From an uncultured Mediterranea sp. (lineage in GTDB: Bacteria > Bacteroidota > Bacteroidia > Bacteroidales > Bacteroidaceae), in NCBI GenBank assembly GCA_945831575.1, contig CAMACX010000003.1:1-64000 (forward strand): DNA of 64,000 nucleotides, written 5' to 3'. The position numbers and the translations under genes were made by a program. Every line of letters starts with the position of its first letter. Within the stretch, counting starts at the first letter, position 1. Shown one piece after another: positions 35,793-44,222 of the stretch. The notes below the pieces were generated by a model. That model made no database searches. It saw nothing but the letters and a program-made list of their open reading frames with translations, and was not told the DNA's origin.

Positions 35793-36494
35793 ATGGCTGC
35801 ACTCTATCTGATTCCCGTCACCCTGGGTGACACTCCCCTGGAGCAGGTGCTCCCCAGCTACAACAGGGAGGTGATTGTCACCATCCGCCACTTCATCGTG
35901 GAGGAGGTGCGCACGGCACGCCGTTTCCTTAAGAAGGTGGATCGGGAGATTGACATTGATGCCCTGACCTTCTATCCGCTCAACAAGCATACGTCGCCCG
36001 AGGCTATCTCGGGCTACCTCACGCCGCTGGAGCAGGGCGAACCGATGGGTATCATCTCCGAGGCCGGCTGCCCCGCCGTAGCCGACCCAGGTGCTGACGT
36101 GGTGGCCATAGCGCAACGCAAAGGACTGGAGGTGGTGCCCCTGGTGGGTCCCTCATCCATCATCCTCTCGGTGATGGCTTCGGGATTCAACGGACAGAGC
36201 TTTGCCTTCAACGGCTACCTGCCCATCGAGCCTGACGAACGCGTCCGCAAGCTGAAGGTGCTGGAGCAACGGTCCTATACGGAGCAGCAGACGCAACTCT
36301 TCATCGAGACCCCCTACCGCAACAACAAACTGGTAGAGGAGATTCTGCGCACCTGCAAGCCGCACACCCGGCTCTGCATTGCAGCCAACCTTACCTGCCC
36401 CGATACCTACGTACATACCCGGACGGTGAGTGAGTGGAAAGGCCATGTACCCGACCTCTCCAAACGGCCATGTATCTTCCTGATATACAAATAA
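35793..36494 (+). CDS. RsmI-like tetrapyrrole-fold SAM methyltransferase
   Basis: A 233-residue member of the SAM-dependent tetrapyrrole methylase fold, closest to RsmI (16S rRNA C1402 ribose methylation). Visible motifs are GIISEAGCPAVADPGADVV, VPLVGPSSIILSVMASGFNG and the C-terminal aromatic/basic end. The N-terminus (LYLIPVTLGD) differs from canonical RsmI, and the protein is shorter than E. coli RsmI (286), so it may be the second, divergent copy typical of Bacteroidetes. The target RNA position is uncertain. It is probably co-transcribed with fabI. Confidence 0.8.
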   Translation: MAALYLIPVTLGDTPLEQVLPSYNREVIVTIRHFIVEEVRTARRFLKKVDREIDIDALTFYPLNKHTSPEAISGYLTPLEQGEPMGIISEAGCPAVADPGADVVAIAQRKGLEVVPLVGPSSIILSVMASGFNGQSFAFNGYLPIEPDERVRKLKVLEQRSYTEQQTQLFIETPYRNNKLVEEILRTCKPHTRLCIAANLTCPDTYVHTRTVSEWKGHVPDLSKRPCIFLIYK

Positions 36495-36495
36495 T

Positions 36496-36528
36496 AGAGA
36501 GGTGGCTTAAGGCCACCTCTCTAGTTTT
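36496..36528 (+). terminator. Terminator after the methylase gene
   Basis: An 11-bp stem (AGAGAGGTGGC / GCCACCTCTCT) is followed by AGTTTTA. It separates this unit from the convergent slyD-like gene and may act on both strands. Confidence 0.8.
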
Positions 36529-36553
36529 ATAGATGTTTCATGTGCCGATTGGC

Positions 36554-37132
36554 TTATTCATCGCAGTTGCTATCGCAGCCACAGCTACCGCAGCCGTTGC
36601 TCTCTCCTCCGCAGCCGCCGCAGCTTCCGCAACCGCCACCGCAACCACCGGTCATCATGCTCACAGCGCGGCTGTACTCCTCAGGGGTGGCCTCACGGCT
36701 CTCTACGACATGACCCACAAAGTTGAGCTCGCAGCCTGCCATTGGATGATTGAGGTCCATCACGACTGCATCCTCCTTCACCTCCAGTACCACGCCATTA
36801 AAGCGCTGTCCCTCATTGTTCTGCAGGGGGAGTACTGCATCGGGCACCACATGTTCGCTGTCAAACTTACCGTTGACCAGAAAGCAATCCTTCGGCAATT
36901 CTATCACATACTCGTCGCTATAGGGTCCGTAAGCCTGATCCACACTGAGGGTGAAGTCGAATGCATCCCCCGTCTTCAACGGAGCTATCTGTTTCTCAAA
37001 GTCGTCGAGCGTCATGCCAAGTCCGCTGATAAAGGCAAACGGCTGTTGGGCGGTGGCTTCCTCGGCGAAATCACGTTCGCCCTCATCAATGGTGTATAGC
37101 TTGTAGGCTACGGTAATGAATCTGTTCTCCAT
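36554..37132 (-). CDS. slyD: SlyD-like FKBP-type peptidyl-prolyl isomerase with Cys-rich tail
   Basis: A 192-residue cytoplasmic protein. The FKBP domain is split by an insert-in-flap chaperone domain as in SlyD (FAFISGLGMTLDDFEKQIAP, FTLSVDQAYGPYSDEYVIEL, then the return LNHPMAGCELNFVGHVVESR). The last about 30 residues are Gly/Cys-rich with nine cysteines (from MTGGCGGGCGSCGGCGG to the end), a metal-binding tail analogous to, but more Cys-based than, the His-rich tail of E. coli SlyD. It probably folds proteins and binds or delivers Ni or Zn. Confidence 0.9.
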   Translation of the reverse strand: MENRFITVAYKLYTIDEGERDFAEEATAQQPFAFISGLGMTLDDFEKQIAPLKTGDAFDFTLSVDQAYGPYSDEYVIELPKDCFLVNGKFDSEHVVPDAVLPLQNNEGQRFNGVVLEVKEDAVVMDLNHPMAGCELNFVGHVVESREATPEEYSRAVSMMTGGCGGGCGSCGGCGGESNGCGSCGCDSNCDE

Positions 37133-37167
37133 AAAAATGCTGTTTTCTAAAGTGTTATTTTGGGTTG

Positions 37168-37175
37168 CAAAGATA
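37168..37175 (-). promoter_or_regulatory. -7 box for the slyD-like gene
   Basis: A perfect minus-strand TATCTTTG lies 36 bases before the start codon. Confidence 0.6.
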
Positions 37176-37298
37176 GTGCAAGCCGAGCGAAATACAAAAT
37201 GGAAAACGTTATTTTATTCATCGCGATGGAAAAACATTCTGGATTAGGTCTGGCTTGCCTATAGTTTGCCAGTACGTCAAAGAGCTACGCGATCTGCG

Positions 37299-37478
37299 TT
37301 GCAGGGTCGCTACAGCTCCGTCACTTGCCCGTTACCTCTGGCTTCTCGAACGCTTCCGTAACGGGAAGAAAGCGAATCTGTAGCGAAGGAGAAGCGAAGG
37401 TCGAACGGAAATCGAACGGAAATTGAACGAGAACCAATCGAAGAGCTAACGGAGCGACCTCCTCAAATCACGCTGCAA
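37299..37478. other. Highly paired intergenic segment, possible structured RNA or repeat
   Basis: In the 654-bp gap 37133-37786 this stretch has nested complementary arms: TTGCAG (37299-37304) with CTGCAA (37473-37478); GGTCGCT and CTCCGT (37305-37311, 37316-37321) with ACGGAGCGACC (37449-37459); and CCCGTTAC (37328-37335) with GTAACGGG (37358-37365). A purine-rich GAACGGAAATC-type direct repeat lies in between. An orphan minus-strand TATCTTTG at 37476-37483 could start a transcript through it. No protein is predicted. Confidence 0.4.
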
Positions 37479-37654
37479 AGATACACCATCCGCCAAAGCC
37501 ATTTTCCCCTTTTTGGGTTATCTTGAACAACAAAGGTACTTTTTGGAAAACAAAGGTACTTCTTGGGAAATATCGACCCTTCTTGGGAGGAGATGATAGT
37601 GGGGCAAGCTGCCGAGGCAGCCCAGCGAGGCGATTTTCCAGAGGTGACGACGTT

Positions 37655-37707
37655 TGCCCCTAATACTACGGAGTTCCCCCTACAGGGGAACGTAGTATGT
37701 AGGGGCA
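37655..37707. repeat. Imperfect long hairpin with GTAGGGG-type arms
   Basis: TGCCCCTA...ACTACG...GTTCCCC is paired with GGGGAACGTAGTA...TAGGGGCA, about 22 paired positions across 53 bases. It resembles dispersed TAGGGGC hairpins; another is at 54010-54036. Confidence 0.65.
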
Positions 37708-37786
37708 GAACGGTACCGTCACCGGCGGAACTATGGGCCGAAAGGCTTTTTGGAGGGCTATCAGGAGGCCTAGACGATCTGATGGA

Positions 37787-38626
37787 TCAAGCCTCAAACG
37801 ACCTCAGCAGCTCAATCTCCTGCGCCCAAAGGGTCTCGTCGGGTGTCTCCAGGATAATGGGCATCGCATTGAAGCGCTCGTCGCGCATGAAGCGGCGGAA
37901 GAAGTCTATCGAGATCAGTCCGCGGCCAATGCTGTCGTGACGATCGACGCGTGAGGCCAGCGCCTTCTTCGAGTCGTTGAGGTGGATGCCACGCAGGTAG
38001 TCGAATCCCACGGTTGCCCCAAAGTCGTCGAATACGCGGTCGTATTGCTCCACCAGGTCGTAGCCTGAGGTGAAGGTATGGCACGTATCAAGGCAGACAC
38101 CCACACGGCTCTTGTCTGATACGCGGTCGATGATGTAGCGCAGCTGCCAGAATTCATTGCCCACATTACTTCCCTGACCTGCCGTATTCTCAATGACAGC
38201 CGTCACGCCACGGGTCTGCTCCAGAGTCTGGTTGATGCTCTCAGCCACACGGTCAAGGCACTCCTCCACGCTGATCTTCTGCAAGTGGCTGCCCGGGTGG
38301 AAGTTAAGCAGGCTGAGCCCCAGCTGCTCGCAGCGCTGCATCTCGTCGAGAAAGGCCGCCCGGCTCTTGGCCAACCCCTCCTCCTCAGGATGCCCCAGGT
38401 TGATGAGGTAGCTGTCGTGGGGCAGGACGTGCTCCGGGCAGATGCCTGCTGCCTGCAAGCGCTCCCCAAAGAGGCGGATGCTCTCCTGCGTCAGCGGACG
38501 ACTCACCCACTGCCTCTGATTCTTGGTGAATAGCGCAAAGGCGTTCGCCCCGATGGCTTGGGCATGCAAGGGGGCACTCTCCACCCCACCCGATGCCGAC
38601 ACATGTGCTCCTACAAACTTCTTCAT
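37787..38626 (-). CDS. nfo: Endonuclease IV (AP endonuclease)
   Basis: A 279-residue TIM-barrel enzyme that cuts DNA at abasic sites. The start at 38626 ([14 protein letters not shown]) is chosen because the open frame upstream is arginine-rich nonsense. The three-metal site is visible: [68 protein letters not shown] and PIILETP. It is 7 bases downstream of the MaoC-type gene, in one operon. Confidence 0.95.
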   Translation of the reverse strand: MKKFVGAHVSASGGVESAPLHAQAIGANAFALFTKNQRQWVSRPLTQESIRLFGERLQAAGICPEHVLPHDSYLINLGHPEEEGLAKSRAAFLDEMQRCEQLGLSLLNFHPGSHLQKISVEECLDRVAESINQTLEQTRGVTAVIENTAGQGSNVGNEFWQLRYIIDRVSDKSRVGVCLDTCHTFTSGYDLVEQYDRVFDDFGATVGFDYLRGIHLNDSKKALASRVDRHDSIGRGLISIDFFRRFMRDERFNAMPIILETPDETLWAQEIELLRSFEA

Positions 38627-38633
38627 GAGCCTG

Positions 38634-39092
38634 TCATTCAAAGTAGTAGAGGAATACTGCCACGCCCTCAAGCGCCTTCTTCTTCTCACCCTCAATCTCC
38701 AGGGCAAAATTAATCTCAGCCTTGGCCACACCGCGCAGGTTGGCCAGCGACTGCATGGCTGCAGTGAGGCGGATGCGCTGCCCGGCCTTCACGGCCTGAC
38801 CAAACTTCATCTTCTCGATACCGTAATTGATCATCATCTTCAAGTTGTTCACCTCGATGATCTGGTTCCACAGGTAGGGCAGCATAGAGAGCGTGAGGTA
38901 GCCGTGGGCAATGGTGCTCTTGAAGGGGCTCTCCACCTTGGCACGCTCGACGTCCACATGAATCCACTGATGGTCGAGCGTAGCATCAGCAAAGAGGTTG
39001 ATACGTTCCTGGGACAGTTCCACCCAGTCAGAAGTACCGATGGTGCAACCCACCAGCTTCTCAAATTCTTCGTAAGAGTTGATTATAACCAT
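38634..39092 (-). CDS. MaoC-type (R)-enoyl-CoA hydratase
   Basis: A 152-residue hotdog-fold protein starting at 39092 ([15 protein letters not shown]); the longer open frame is not supported. The hydratase motif is present in [19 protein letters not shown], with the catalytic Asp and His, followed by [14 protein letters not shown]. It likely hydrates a short enoyl-CoA; the metabolic role is unclear. It shares a divergent promoter region with the lytic transglycosylase gene. Confidence 0.88.
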   Translation of the reverse strand: MVIINSYEEFEKLVGCTIGTSDWVELSQERINLFADATLDHQWIHVDVERAKVESPFKSTIAHGYLTLSMLPYLWNQIIEVNNLKMMINYGIEKMKFGQAVKAGQRIRLTAAMQSLANLRGVAKAEINFALEIEGEKKKALEGVAVFLYYFE

Positions 39093-39121
39093 GTTGTAGA
39101 ATGTTATTGGTTTCGCGAGAG

Positions 39122-39129
39122 CAAAATTA
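39122..39129 (-). promoter_or_regulatory. -7 box for the maoC-nfo operon
   Basis: The minus-strand TAATTTTG lies 30 bases before the MaoC start. It forms a divergent pair with the box at 39183. Confidence 0.55.
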
Positions 39130-39182
39130 GGAATTTTCGGGAAAAAGAGCAAGAAATCGTTGTTTTTTTAGAAAAAAAGTGT

Positions 39183-39190
39183 TATCTTTG
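39183..39190 (+). promoter_or_regulatory. -7 box directly before the transglycosylase gene
   Basis: A perfect TATCTTTG ends only 5 bases before the ATG at 39196, so the transcript would be leaderless or nearly so. Confidence 0.6.
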
Positions 39191-39195
39191 CAGAC

Positions 39196-40200
39196 ATGAA
39201 ACCGATACATCCCCTCCGCGCACTGATGCGCTACGCCAGCTATCTGCTCACTGCTGCCATCGCTTTGAGCATCGGGCTTATCATCCCCTTGCTGAGCAGC
39301 CACACCATCATTGACCGCACCGCCGAATCGCCTGAGAGCCAAGTACCTTACTGTGTTACTTCGCCTCAAGTACCCACCTCAATCACCTTTGCCGGACAGC
39401 ACATTGACCTCACCCGCAGCGACCTGCATGAACGCATGGACCGCGAGCTGATGTCATTCACCTACATGCACTCCACCACCATGCTTACCATCAAGCGTGC
39501 CAACCGCTACTTTCCCCTCATTGAGCCTCTGCTGCGCAAGGCCGGCCTACCCGATGACCTCAAGTACCTGGCCGTCATCGAGAGCAGCCTCAACCCGTTG
39601 GCCAAGTCACCTGCCGGGGCCGCAGGCTTCTGGCAATTCATGCCTGCCACAGCCAAGGAATACGGACTGGAGGTAAGCAACGAGGTGGATGAGCGCTACC
39701 ACTTGCAGAAAGCCACTGAAGCCGCCTGCCGCTACCTCAAGGCCAGCTACGAGCGCTACGGCAACTGGCTCTGTGTGGCGGCCAGCTACAATGCAGGTCC
39801 TGCCCGTATCACCCAGCAGCTCAAGCTGCAAAAGGCAGATGAAGCCGTTGACCTGTGGCTCGTGGAGGAGACCTCCCGCTACATGTTTCGCCTGCTGGCC
39901 GCCAAGAGTGTATTGGAGCACCCACGCCACTACGGCTTCCTGCTCAAGAAGGAGCAGCTCTACCCACTCTTGCCCTACCGTACAGACACCGTGAGTCACA
40001 GCATCGACACCCTGGCCAACTACGCCCGCAAGTACCAACTCAGCTACGCGCAGCTCAAGGAGGCCAACCCCTGGCTACGCAGCACACGTCTCACCAACCG
40101 TCTGCGCCGCCCCTACGTCATCCACCTTCCCCTGCCAGAAAACCTACACTACGACCCCAAGCAGACCCCATGCCACAACCCCAACTGGGTGATTGATTGA
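39196..40200 (+). CDS. Lytic murein transglycosylase (MltD-like, SLT domain)
   Basis: A 334-residue exported or membrane-anchored protein (hydrophobic segment about residues 14-36). The SLT lysozyme-like domain spans about residues 105-225: catalytic Glu in YLAVIESSLNP, then AAGFWQFMPATAKEYGL and the VAASYNAGPARI block. A degenerate LysM-like peptidoglycan-binding segment follows (about 265-320: LANYARKYQLSYAQLKEANP). It cleaves peptidoglycan strands in the periplasm with anhydro-ring formation. The domain order matches MltD but the protein is shorter than the E. coli enzyme. Confidence 0.92.
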   Translation: MKPIHPLRALMRYASYLLTAAIALSIGLIIPLLSSHTIIDRTAESPESQVPYCVTSPQVPTSITFAGQHIDLTRSDLHERMDRELMSFTYMHSTTMLTIKRANRYFPLIEPLLRKAGLPDDLKYLAVIESSLNPLAKSPAGAAGFWQFMPATAKEYGLEVSNEVDERYHLQKATEAACRYLKASYERYGNWLCVAASYNAGPARITQQLKLQKADEAVDLWLVEETSRYMFRLLAAKSVLEHPRHYGFLLKKEQLYPLLPYRTDTVSHSIDTLANYARKYQLSYAQLKEANPWLRSTRLTNRLRRPYVIHLPLPENLHYDPKQTPCHNPNWVID

Positions 40201-40240
40201 AAGAGAGCCTCTCCAAAAGCCAAAAAAAGTCAAAAAAAAA

Positions 40241-40278
40241 GACCGCTCTCTGTGAGGAGCAGTCTCTCTTTTTTTCCT
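40241..40278. terminator. Bidirectional terminator
   Basis: The stem AGACCGCTC (40241-40249) / GAGCAGTCT (40258-40266) has one mismatch, with A-rich sequence on the left and CTCTTTTTTT on the right. It can end both the transglycosylase gene and the convergent histone-like gene. Confidence 0.75.
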
Positions 40279-40293
40279 TTTAACCCAAGCCGC

Positions 40294-40467
40294 TTATTTC
40301 GCAGCTTCCAGCGAAGCCTTGCGGAATGCCTTCATGGCCTTCTCAATTTCCAAAGAAGCCTTGCGCGCACGCGTTCCGGCAGCCTTGTTACCAGCTTCGG
40401 CCTGAGCCTGAGCATCCTTCTCAAATGCAGCATAAAGTTCTGCTACCTTTTCAATGAGTTCTTTCAT
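40294..40467 (-). CDS. Histone H1-like small basic protein
   Basis: A 57-residue protein, MKELIEKVAELYAAFEKDAQ then AQAEAGNKAAGTRARKASLE and so on to RKASLEAAK. It is Lys/Ala-rich with two helical stretches and matches the short Hc1/histone H1-like proteins common in Bacteroides (typical GNKAAGTRARKASLE core). It probably binds DNA and affects nucleoid structure. It has its own -7 box and a terminator. Confidence 0.88.
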   Translation of the reverse strand: MKELIEKVAELYAAFEKDAQAQAEAGNKAAGTRARKASLEIEKAMKAFRKASLEAAK

Positions 40468-40498
40468 ATTGTTACCGTTTACATGTTAATAACGTCCA

Positions 40499-40506
40499 CA
40501 AATATA
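40499..40506 (-). promoter_or_regulatory. -7 box for the histone H1-like gene
   Basis: The minus-strand TATATTTG lies 32 bases before the start codon. Confidence 0.6.
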
Positions 40507-40600
40507 CAGCGTTTCTTGAAAAGAAAAACGTTTGCCGCTACTTTTTTTCGTCCATGAGCATAAAAAACCAATAAAACAGAGGTTTTAAAGGATTTTTTCC

Positions 40601-40608
40601 TACTTTTG
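40601..40608 (+). promoter_or_regulatory. -7 box directly before the AlbA_2 gene
   Basis: TACTTTTG ends 5 bases before the ATG at 40614, predicting a nearly leaderless transcript, as at 39183. Confidence 0.55.
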
Positions 40609-40613
40609 CAGGC

Positions 40614-41315
40614 ATGAAACAACAAACTGACACCGACTATCTGCACATGCTGATTGCTCAGGGCGAACATCAGCAGCAGGACTTCAAGTTCGAAATCTCC
40701 GATGCACGGAAGATTGCGCGCTCTCTCTCAGCCTTTGCCAACACGGATGGCGGCAGGCTGCTTGTGGGCGTGAAGGACAACGGACGACTGGCTGGCATCC
40801 GCAGCGAGGAGGAGCAATACATGATTGAGGCGGCAGCAACTCTCTACTGCCAGCCCACAGTAGCATATACCTGTCAGGCCTACCGCGTAGAGGGAAAGAC
40901 TATACTGATTGTCAACATTCCCGAATCAGCAAACAAGCCGGTCTATGCCCTGGATGAGACGGGGCGTGCCTTGGCCTACGTGCGCGTGAAGGATGAGAAT
41001 ATCCTGGCCACTCCGGTGCATCTGTTGGTATGGTGTGAACAGGAACGTCCCTGCGGTGAACTCACCTGCTACACCGAGCGGGAGGAGCGACTGCTCCATA
41101 CGCTGGCTACCGCTTCGGCTACACCCCCTGAGAGCCAAGGTGAATGTACCGCAGCGGAGTATGCCCATGGAATCACGCTGAACCGATGCGCCCGCCTATC
41201 AGGCATCCCACGCCGGCAGCTCATCCCTCTGCTAGCCCGCTTTATCAGATATGGTCTGGTAGATATCCACTATGCCGATCAACACTTCCGATTCTCTATT
41301 CATTTAAACAATTAA
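40614..41315 (+). CDS. AlbA_2 (Schlafen-like) domain protein
   Basis: A 233-residue cytoplasmic protein. The N-terminal AlbA_2 domain (about residues 15-130) shows QDFKFEISDARKIARSLSAF, ANTDGGRLLVGVKDNGRLAG and the later YVRVKDENI. The rest looks like a winged-helix tail (about 165-230). AlbA_2 domains occur in putative transcription regulators and some helicase-like proteins. Its target is unknown. It is 13 bases upstream of the AGCS symporter gene, so co-transcription is likely. Confidence 0.85.
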   Translation: MKQQTDTDYLHMLIAQGEHQQQDFKFEISDARKIARSLSAFANTDGGRLLVGVKDNGRLAGIRSEEEQYMIEAAATLYCQPTVAYTCQAYRVEGKTILIVNIPESANKPVYALDETGRALAYVRVKDENILATPVHLLVWCEQERPCGELTCYTEREERLLHTLATASATPPESQGECTAAEYAHGITLNRCARLSGIPRRQLIPLLARFIRYGLVDIHYADQHFRFSIHLNN

Positions 41316-41328
41316 AAACCACAACGCT

Positions 41329-42708
41329 ATGCAACTCATTGACTTTATCAACAACTTTCTTTGGAGCTACGTGCTCATAGGCACACTCCTGGCCTGCGCC
41401 GTCTGGTTCACCCTGAAGACACACTTCGTACAGTTCCGCATGATTGGCGAGATGGTACGCCTGCTGGTGGATACCAGCGACGTAAAGCGCGGACACATCT
41501 CCTCCTTTCAGGCCTTCACCATCTCCCTGGCCAGCCGCGTAGGTACAGGCAACCTGGCCGGCGTGGCCACCGCCATCGCCGTGGGCGGTCCGGGTGCCGT
41601 ATTCTGGATGTGGATCATCGCCCTCATCAGCTCGGCCAGTGCCTTTGTAGAATCCACCCTGGCCCAATTATATAAGGTAAGGAGCGAACAGTCGTTTATC
41701 GGCGGACCGGCCTACTACATGAAACTAGGCCTTCGCAAGCCCTGGATGGGCGTGCTCTTTGCCGTGCTCATCATTGCCACCTTCGGACTGGCCTTCAACT
41801 CGGTGCAAAGCAACACGCTCTGCGCGGCCTTCGAGATGGCCTTCGGATGGAACCACACCTATACGGGTCTAGCCGTGACGCTACTCTCTGCAGTGGTCTT
41901 CTTTGGCGGCGTGAAGCGCATCGCACGTGTGAGCAGCGTCATCGTCCCCTTCATGGCCATTGGCTACATCCTGGTCGCACTGGTCATCCTGCTGATTAAT
42001 ATCACCGAGCTGCCGGCCCTCATTGCATGGATCGTGGAGAGTGCCCTGGGCTGGGAACAGGTAGCTGGCGGTGGCGTGGGAGCAGCCTTGATGCAGGGCA
42101 TCAAGCGTGGACTCTTCAGCAATGAGGCAGGCATGGGTTCGGCCCCCAACGCAGCGGCTACTGCCCACACTTCACATCCCGTCAAGCAGGGACTCATCCA
42201 GGCACTGGGTGTCTTTACCGACACACTGCTCATCTGTTCATGCACAGCCTTCATCATCCTGTGCAGTGGTGTGCCCCTCGATGGTTCGCTCAACGGCATC
42301 CAGCTCACACAGGAGGCACTCCGTCAGGAGATCGGGCCAGCAGGAGGCATCTTCGTGGCTATCGCCCTCTTCTTCTTTGCCTTCAGCACCATCCTGGGCA
42401 ACTACTACTATGGCGAGAGCAATATCCTCTACCTGACAGGCCGCCGCTGGGTGCTTAATCTCTACCGTCTGGCCGCCGCAGGCATGGTCTGCTTCGGTGC
42501 AATAGCCACGCTGGAGATGGTATGGGGACTGGCTGATATCACCATGGCACTGATGACACTCTGCAACCTGGTGGCCATCGTCCTGCTGGGCAAATACGCC
42601 TTCCGCCTGCTACAGGACTACCGCCAGCAGAAACGCCAAGGCACCAAAAATCCCCAGTTCACTGCCAGCCGACTGAGCGAGCAGATTCCTGGGGTATCTT
42701 GCTGGTGA
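41329..42708 (+). CDS. Alanine/glycine:sodium symporter (AGCS family)
   Basis: A 459-residue membrane protein with about 11 helices that takes up small neutral amino acids with Na+. AGCS signatures: ASRVGTGNLAGVATAIAVGG near the N-terminus, FIGGPAYYMKLGL in the middle and KRGLFSNEAGMGSAPNAAAT. Substrate preference between Ala and Gly cannot be told by eye. The neighbouring gene on the opposite strand is a cysteine/serine-type desulfidase, which also fits amino-acid metabolism. Confidence 0.93.
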   Translation: MQLIDFINNFLWSYVLIGTLLACAVWFTLKTHFVQFRMIGEMVRLLVDTSDVKRGHISSFQAFTISLASRVGTGNLAGVATAIAVGGPGAVFWMWIIALISSASAFVESTLAQLYKVRSEQSFIGGPAYYMKLGLRKPWMGVLFAVLIIATFGLAFNSVQSNTLCAAFEMAFGWNHTYTGLAVTLLSAVVFFGGVKRIARVSSVIVPFMAIGYILVALVILLINITELPALIAWIVESALGWEQVAGGGVGAALMQGIKRGLFSNEAGMGSAPNAAATAHTSHPVKQGLIQALGVFTDTLLICSCTAFIILCSGVPLDGSLNGIQLTQEALRQEIGPAGGIFVAIALFFFAFSTILGNYYYGESNILYLTGRRWVLNLYRLAAAGMVCFGAIATLEMVWGLADITMALMTLCNLVAIVLLGKYAFRLLQDYRQQKRQGTKNPQFTASRLSEQIPGVSCW

Positions 42709-42720
42709 TTGGCTTTTTAT

Positions 42721-42742
42721 AGCTACAAGCTACGAGCTACAA
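42721..42742. repeat. Heptamer microrepeat AGCTAC(A/G)
   Basis: Three tandem heptamers (AGCTACA AGCTACG AGCTACA) are followed by AGTATTA, matching the tract at 9282 including its tail. It lies between two convergent genes. Confidence 0.65.
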
Positions 42743-42745
42743 GTA

Positions 42746-44035
42746 TTACCTTTTGCTGGTCATGATGTCAAGCACGAGGCGGTCGGTCTCATTCATACCG
42801 CGTGATCCTATCAACGTCAGGTTGCGGATACTGCGATCGACATCCTCGTCAATAATGCCCTCCACGGAGGTGACGCAACGGTCTTCCATGGCCATCACGG
42901 CTGAGAGTACGGCTGTGGAGACTCCTGTAGTGACCTTCAGCGCACAGCTGGGCTTGGCACCATCACAGATCATGCCGGTCAGGTTAGCAATCATGTTCTG
43001 TACGGCATACGATACGCGACGGTAGTCACCCCCCATCAGCCATGTAATGCCACAGCTGGAGCCCGTGGCGGCAACCACGCAGCCGCAGAGGGCTGACAGA
43101 CGACCTAGACTCTGCTTGATGTAGATGACGGTCAAGTGGCTGAGCATCAAGGCACGGATCAGCTCCTCCTCACTCTTCTCCGTCTCTTCTGCATAGATCA
43201 GCACGGGCAGAGTGGCCGAAATGCCCTGATTACCACTGCCCGAATTACTCATCACAGGAATCATCGCCCCCGCCATGCGGGCATCACAGGCACCCGAAGT
43301 GTAGGAGAGGATGCGGGAGAAAATGCTGTTGCCCATCATACGCTGCTCATTGGGCCCCTGAATCATGCGCCCCAGCCCATGACCGTAATCGCCACGGAAA
43401 CTGGCCTCGGCAGCAGCCTTGTTGAGCTTGGCAGTCTCCAGGATGAAACGGATCTCATCGAGCGGAGCAGTGGTCGCAAAGTCGAATACTTTCTTCAGCG
43501 TAAGGGGCACCTCCTCATCGCCTTCGGCAGCTCCCTGGGACGCGGTGCGGCAATCCAGCAACACCTCATCGCCCAATGCGACATAGACGAAGCGGGTGTG
43601 TCCGCCCGAGATGATAGCTGTGGACTCCTTGCCACAGGCCTTGCAGACCACCTCAATGTAAAGCTTCTCGGCGATGTGCTCCTTCAGGCTGATATGAATG
43701 CGTTTCTCATCAATGAATCTGCGCCCGTCGGCCACAGCCTCAGGGGTGCAATCCTTCAGCACCTCCAGCTGATAGTCTGACCGCCCAATCAGCGCGCCCA
43801 AGGCCACAGCGATAGGCAATCCGATCATCCCTGTACCGGGAATACCTACGCCCATCGCATTCTTCAGGATATTGGCACTAAGCCGCACCTCAATCTGCTC
43901 CGGACGGCACTGCAACGTCTCAGCAGCCTTAGCTACACACAAAGCCACCGCAATTGGCTCCGTACAACCGATGGCAGGAACCACTTCTCTCTTTACCAAG
44001 CGAATTATCTGCGCTCTTTCTTCAGGACAAACCAT
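42746..44035 (-). CDS. UPF0597 / L-cysteine desulfidase-like iron-sulfur enzyme
   Basis: A 429-residue cytoplasmic protein of the UPF0597 (YhaM/CdsB, serine dehydratase alpha-like) family. The N-terminal motif PAIGCTEPIAVAL and the later GNQGISATLPVL, CGCVVAATGSSCGITWLMGG and NMIANLTGMICDGAKPSCAL give cysteines able to hold a 4Fe-4S cluster. Characterised relatives break down L-cysteine to pyruvate, ammonia and sulfide. The physiological substrate here is inferred from family only. Confidence 0.88.
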   Translation of the reverse strand: MVCPEERAQIIRLVKREVVPAIGCTEPIAVALCVAKAAETLQCRPEQIEVRLSANILKNAMGVGIPGTGMIGLPIAVALGALIGRSDYQLEVLKDCTPEAVADGRRFIDEKRIHISLKEHIAEKLYIEVVCKACGKESTAIISGGHTRFVYVALGDEVLLDCRTASQGAAEGDEEVPLTLKKVFDFATTAPLDEIRFILETAKLNKAAAEASFRGDYGHGLGRMIQGPNEQRMMGNSIFSRILSYTSGACDARMAGAMIPVMSNSGSGNQGISATLPVLIYAEETEKSEEELIRALMLSHLTVIYIKQSLGRLSALCGCVVAATGSSCGITWLMGGDYRRVSYAVQNMIANLTGMICDGAKPSCALKVTTGVSTAVLSAVMAMEDRCVTSVEGIIDEDVDRSIRNLTLIGSRGMNETDRLVLDIMTSKR

Positions 44036-44041
44036 ATTTTT

Positions 44042-44072
44042 TGAGTTTTTGAGTTTTTAAGTTTTTGAGTTG
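44042..44072. repeat. Octamer microrepeat GAGTTTTT
   Basis: About 3.5 copies of GAGTTTTT (one as AAGTTTTT) lie directly upstream of the desulfidase-like gene, between its start and the hemW promoter. Confidence 0.65.
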
Positions 44073-44182
44073 ACAAGCTGTGACGTGGAATCAAGGCCTG
44101 CTTGCGACGACAAAAATACGAAGAAGAAGCGAAACACAAAACAAAAGAGCCGGGCAAATTTGACAAATTGCCAAAAATAGAC

Positions 44183-44190
44183 TAATTTTG
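44183..44190 (+). promoter_or_regulatory. -7 box for hemW
   Basis: TAATTTTG fits TAnnTTTG and is 32 bases before the hemW start codon. Confidence 0.55.
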
Positions 44191-44222
44191 TGCGTTTTTA
44201 ATACGAATCACAACGAATTATC

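Noticed and set aside
37563..37940. 125-codon ORF near nfo
   Set aside because: It runs through the long hairpin and into the nfo gene on the opposite strand, and the translation resembles no protein; treated as chance.
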